From Gammaproteobacteria bacterium (GTDB taxonomy: Bacteria; Pseudomonadota; Gammaproteobacteria; Pseudomonadales; Azotimanducaceae), in contig JAPOWH010000003.1 in the NCBI GenBank assembly GCA_026707735.1, forward strand, positions 172,566 through 236,565: a DNA stretch of 64,000 nt, in the 5' to 3' direction. Positions 60,918 through 64,000 of this stretch are shown here, in pieces; position 1 is the first letter of the stretch, and each line of letters begins with the position of its first letter. The notes beneath the pieces are model-generated. The model saw nothing but the letters and a program-made list of their open reading frames with translations, searched no databases and had not been told where the DNA came from. The position numbers and the translations under genes are program-made.

Positions 60918-60935
60918 GCTGTTTTCCCAAACAGC
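60918..60935 (-). terminator. Hairpin terminator downstream of the dioxygenase gene
   Basis: GCTGTTT and AAACAGC form a 7-bp stem with a 4-nt loop; on the minus strand it is followed by TTTT. It lies about 137 bp after the dioxygenase stop. The stem is short, so efficiency is uncertain. Confidence 0.5.
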
Positions 60936-61071
60936 GTTCTTATTAAGCATCACTGCCAATAGCCAATTCTCTTCAATGCTTGGTCTTGACTGCTAGGTGA
61001 TATCTAACATTCGATTTACACAGGACCTAGTGTCAATGCCGCAACAATGTAAGTCTTGTATCCGGTTCCAC

Positions 61072-62136
61072 CTAGTTGCTAAGCGCGTTTGACATGTAGC
61101 CAAAGCGGCTTCCCCATTCTGGAGTTACGATTCCGTCCGAGGCCATTTGCTTCATTTCGATTGTTAGTTGCTTGTGCCGCAGCTTGGCCTCCTTTTCGTC
61201 GCGAAACGGTAACGGCACAAAGGCTTCTCGAGGATTTGCGGGTTCGTAACCAAGGCTAGACTTGCTGAGCGCCCGGAGAACTGCAAGCTCAACAAGCGAA
61301 TAGTGGTCGTCAGGTTCGCGACAGAAATTCATGGGATCCTTCAGCACGATGGCGAGATTCGCGATGAATCTCGGCCGGTCAGTAGGATTGATGCTTCTAC
61401 GATGCAACATGAACGGATGCAGGATGGCCAAGTCGCCAGGTTCCCCCGTCAGTTCAACAAAGTCAGAACACTGGTCGATCAGGTATGGGATGAGGTAGCC
61501 GGCACCTTGAACGCTGTCTGCGTGGAAACCTGTTGGATACTTGGCCAAGAGCCTAGCAACGGGAGCAATCGAGTCTCTGGCGAGAAAGGTCCCGCCACTT
61601 TCTTTCAATACCTGTGTATATAGGGGTACGGTGAGCAAGCCCTGCTCGGGCGAATCAAGGAAGTGTCGAAAGTGCCAACCATCTTTATGCCAGCCGCCTA
61701 GTTGTCGTCCAGGTGGACGCCACTCGCCATGATTTTCAACCCCAAAATTCGTGATAACGCCCCCTGTGAACGCAAGGCGTTTACCATCTTGGTGCAATCT
61801 ATTGATTCCTCCAGCGACATCAGCTTGTGCATGCAGCGCTTTTTGCGCATGCTCGGCAAGATTGATGTGCAGGTTCTGCCCATTTGTGCGAATGTAGCCG
61901 TGGGGGTGGGAACGCCAAGTCGAGCGGTCACCCATCGAAATACCATGGTTTTCGCTAAGTTCACTCCACGCGTATTTGCATATTTGCTCGGCGATCTCTT
62001 GAGAAAACGCGGATTTGACAACGACATAACCGTTTGCCACGAATTCTCGAGCTTGATCAATTGAGAGTGCTTGCAGCTTGCCGACAGATTTCGCAAATTG
62101 AGACTCAAGAATCGTTTTAGGTGTCTTGTTGCCCAT
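61072..62136 (-). CDS. Phytanoyl-CoA dioxygenase (PhyH) family Fe(II)/2-oxoglutarate oxygenase
   Basis: The iron ligands are visible as HKDGW (His150, Asp152) and the distal His245 in HPFMLHRRSINPTDRPRF, with the following Arg for 2-oxoglutarate binding. An N-terminal FVANGYVVVKSAFSQEIA segment is typical of PhyH proteins, which hydroxylate diverse small molecules. At 354 residues it is somewhat longer than average. The substrate is unknown; no pathway genes adjoin it. The start ATG at 62136 follows an unremarkable leader. Confidence 0.88.
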   Translation of the reverse strand: MGNKTPKTILESQFAKSVGKLQALSIDQAREFVANGYVVVKSAFSQEIAEQICKYAWSELSENHGISMGDRSTWRSHPHGYIRTNGQNLHINLAEHAQKALHAQADVAGGINRLHQDGKRLAFTGGVITNFGVENHGEWRPPGRQLGGWHKDGWHFRHFLDSPEQGLLTVPLYTQVLKESGGTFLARDSIAPVARLLAKYPTGFHADSVQGAGYLIPYLIDQCSDFVELTGEPGDLAILHPFMLHRRSINPTDRPRFIANLAIVLKDPMNFCREPDDHYSLVELAVLRALSKSSLGYEPANPREAFVPLPFRDEKEAKLRHKQLTIEMKQMASDGIVTPEWGSRFGYMSNALSN

Positions 62137-62564
62137 AGGTTTCCATCAGCTAGCCTGGATTCGCAATCGTGCATTAAATTTCTGTAGATTTACGTCACTA
62201 CACGCTCGTTGCGACTCGGGTATTCGTTCACGAATTGTATGCAATGCGTGTTCATTTGCAGCAGGCTAGGGAGCAGCCAATTGTGATGTAAGCGGATGAG
62301 TAGTTGCGGGCTTGATCCACTAGGGAATTACTGCTTTATAGTAAACAGGTATACCACCTCCGCGATTGAAACGGACTGTCCTGCTGTTTCTGTATTAATC
62401 GGGAAGAAGGATTGTGTTTCAGGTGCGTCTCTGACCGATACTAGCCAATACTGCGCAGCACACCGTGGGCTCTCACTCTCTCGCTCGTGCCAATCTGGTC
62501 TGGGTACACTGCTCTTGCCCAATTTGATGGGCTCGCTTGTTCAAAGCAGTAATTCCCAAAGCAC
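62137..62564. other. Intergenic region between the repeat protein and the dioxygenase
   Basis: About 430 bp contain no convincing gene. A minus frame of 64 codons (62328-62522) shortly after the repeat-protein stop has no recognisable features. The dioxygenase promoter should lie at the left end of its own start, within 62137-62300. Confidence 0.35.
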
Positions 62565-64000
62565 TCATAGTGTATTGGTATCAACTTCGGTGACGGTGAT
62601 GTTGACATCGAGTTCGGCCTCTTCGCCCTCATCGCCCTCATCGCCAGTGTGGAGGAAGGGATCGTAAAGGTGGTAGACTTTGCCTGTACAGGAGTTCCAG
62701 AAGACGGCATTTAGGGCTTCGTCAATTCTGCTGGTACTGTATAGAGCTTTCCATTCACAGGATCCGGTTGACGCATCATCATCGTCGTTGGTATCAACGT
62801 CGGTGACGGTGATGTCGACATCGAGTTCGACGTCTTCGCCGTCACGGCCGCCAGTGGAGAGGATGGGGTCGTACAGGTGGTAGGCTGTGCCGGTGCAGGA
62901 GTTCCAAAAGAGGGCATTGAGGGCCGAGACAGTAAAGGGTCCTAGATTATTGTATTGAGCCTTCCATTCACAGGATTCGATTGGCGTGTCGTCATCGTCA
63001 TGGATGTCAATTTCGGTGACGGTGATGTTGACATCTGGTTCAAACTCTTCTCCGTCATCGCCTTCGGTGTATAGGATGGGGTCGTACAGATGATAGACCT
63101 TGCTGGCACAGGAGTTCCAAGAGAGGGCATTGAGGGCTTCGTCCCATGAGGTGGAATTGAATTGAGCTTTCCATTCACAGGATTCTGTTGACGCATCATC
63201 ATCGTCGTTGGTGTCAACTTCGGTGACCGTGATTTCGGTGACCGTGATGTTGACATCTAGTTCGACTTCTTCGACAGTGTTGCCGGTGAAGAGGCGGGGG
63301 TCGTACAGGTGGTAGATTTTGCTGGCACAGGAGTTCCAGAAGATGGCATTGAGGACGATGGAACGGCCGTCTCTATGGTATTGAGCTATCCATTCGCAGG
63401 ACGCGGTTGGCGTGTCGTCATCGTCAACGTCGTTGGCATCAACTGCGGTGACGATGATTTCGGTGACGGTGATGTTGACATCTAGTTCGACCTCTTCGGC
63501 GGTAAAGAGGCCGGTGGAGAGGACAGGGTCGTACAGATGGTAGACCTTGCCGGTGCAGGAGTGCCAAAAGAGGGCATTGAGGGATTCCCTACTTGCGATA
63601 TTGTATTGAGCTTTCCATTCACAGAAATCGGTTGACGTATCGCCATCGTCATCGTCGTTGGCATCAACTGCGGTGACGGTGATTTCGGTGACTGTGATAT
63701 TCACATCTAGGTCAAGCTCTAGTCCGCCGAAGTGGAGGCGGGGGTCGTACAGGTGGTAGACCTTGCCGGTGCAGGAGTTCCAGAAGAGGGCATTGAGGGC
63801 ATCCCAAATTGTGTCGTTAGTATATTGAGCATTCCATTCACAGAATTCGTTTGGCGCATTCTCATCGTCGTTGGTATCAAGTTCAGTGACGGTGATGTTG
63901 ACATCTAGTTCGACTTCTTCGACCTGATAGCCGGTGTAGAGCCAAGGGTCGTACAGGTGGTAGACTGTGCCGGAGCAGGAGTTCCAGAAGAGGGCATTGA
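62565..64000 (-). CDS. Large Asp/Cys-rich tandem-repeat protein (5' partial)
   Basis: The frame is open without a stop from the right window edge to the stop at 62565, so the N-terminus lies outside. The visible part consists of about seven repeats of 68-76 residues, each with VNITVTE, a D-x-N-D-D-D-D acidic run, SCEWKAQYN, ALNALFWNSC and KVYHLYDPxLxTG. Each unit carries two conserved cysteines, fit for a disulfide, and an acidic segment that may bind calcium. This suggests an extracytoplasmic or surface protein. I recognise no named domain. The last unit ends with VNITVTEVDTNTL and a stop, with no sorting signal. Confidence 0.75.
   Translation of the reverse strand, partial: NALFWNSCSGTVYHLYDPWLYTGYQVEEVELDVNITVTELDTNDDENAPNEFCEWNAQYTNDTIWDALNALFWNSCTGKVYHLYDPRLHFGGLELDLDVNITVTEITVTAVDANDDDDGDTSTDFCEWKAQYNIASRESLNALFWHSCTGKVYHLYDPVLSTGLFTAEEVELDVNITVTEIIVTAVDANDVDDDDTPTASCEWIAQYHRDGRSIVLNAIFWNSCASKIYHLYDPRLFTGNTVEEVELDVNITVTEITVTEVDTNDDDDASTESCEWKAQFNSTSWDEALNALSWNSCASKVYHLYDPILYTEGDDGEEFEPDVNITVTEIDIHDDDDTPIESCEWKAQYNNLGPFTVSALNALFWNSCTGTAYHLYDPILSTGGRDGEDVELDVDITVTDVDTNDDDDASTGSCEWKALYSTSRIDEALNAVFWNSCTGKVYHLYDPFLHTGDEGDEGEEAELDVNITVTEVDTNTL
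62575..64000 (-). repeat. Tandem 204-228-bp coding repeats
   Basis: The GTCGTACAG-type block (encoding the YHLYDP region) recurs at about 62661, 62868, 63081, 63300, 63528, 63744 and 63948, a spacing of 204-228 bp. Units vary by codon-multiple insertions around the acidic run and the loop before ALNAL, so the frame is kept. The array continues beyond the window. Confidence 0.88.

Overview
The window looks like a gammaproteobacterial chromosome segment of roughly balanced GC. The evidence is a TonB-dependent receptor, a YejABE-type peptide importer, several lipoproteins with lipoboxes, and a run of type IV secretion genes of the kind carried by proteobacterial integrative conjugative elements (MPF_G type). 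The taxonomic call is an inference; there is no rRNA gene or intact tRNA in the window. Much of the window is accessory DNA: paralogue arrays, repeat proteins and mobile-element parts.

Region 1 (1-11.1 kb) is the most distinctive part. It is a probable biosynthetic locus for a ribosomally made, modified peptide. An 83-residue precursor with a nitrile-hydratase-type (NHLP) leader ends in the very short core Leu-Cys-Cys-Cys-Trp (6423-6674, minus). Facing it are a fused E1-like/YcaO cyclodehydratase (2863-5178), an AlkB-type di-iron membrane hydroxylase with a degenerate GlnE-like C-terminal half (410-2836), an unknown 372-residue protein and the end of a terpene-cyclase-like repeat protein. A PliI-like protein, a LolA-like periplasmic protein, an outer-membrane barrel and a flavin-dependent tryptophan-halogenase-family enzyme follow. 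The simplest model is that YcaO forms azolines on the three Cys, and the halogenase and hydroxylase are candidate tailoring enzymes. No dehydrogenase or protease is visible here; they could lie upstream.

Region 2 (11.2-16.1 kb) holds an ankyrin-repeat protein, two lipoproteins and a phytoene-desaturase-like FAD oxidoreductase. Region 3 (16.1-29.6 kb) is an array of seven small four-helix membrane proteins, most starting with an NPY-x-x-P motif. It is interrupted by a yejABE importer operon and a TonB receptor, and this block is bracketed by two copies of a diverged spacer of about 130 bp. A PDZ/M48 lipoprotein peptidase sits within the array.

Region 4 (29.9-36.0 kb) has a beta-propeller-like lipoprotein and three paralogous membrane-anchored helical-repeat proteins; the first is a 3'-truncated copy sharing a near-identical 284-bp tract with its neighbour. 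Region 5 (36.2-45.5 kb) starts with an Xre/ImmA-like regulator whose metalloprotease site is mutated, paired with a PIN-domain protein. Nine consecutive conjugative genes follow, ending at the VirB4-like ATPase; the rest of the conjugation machinery is absent.

Region 6 (45.7-59.4 kb) is an array of six secreted TlpA-like thioredoxin proteins, three soluble and three lipoproteins. Among them lies a protein with ten 18-residue charged helical repeats and two EF-hands. Region 7 (59.4-64 kb) contains a Fic protein with a cluster of repeated operator-like sites, a phytanoyl-CoA dioxygenase-family protein, and the 3' part of a large Asp- and Cys-rich tandem-repeat protein that runs out of the window.
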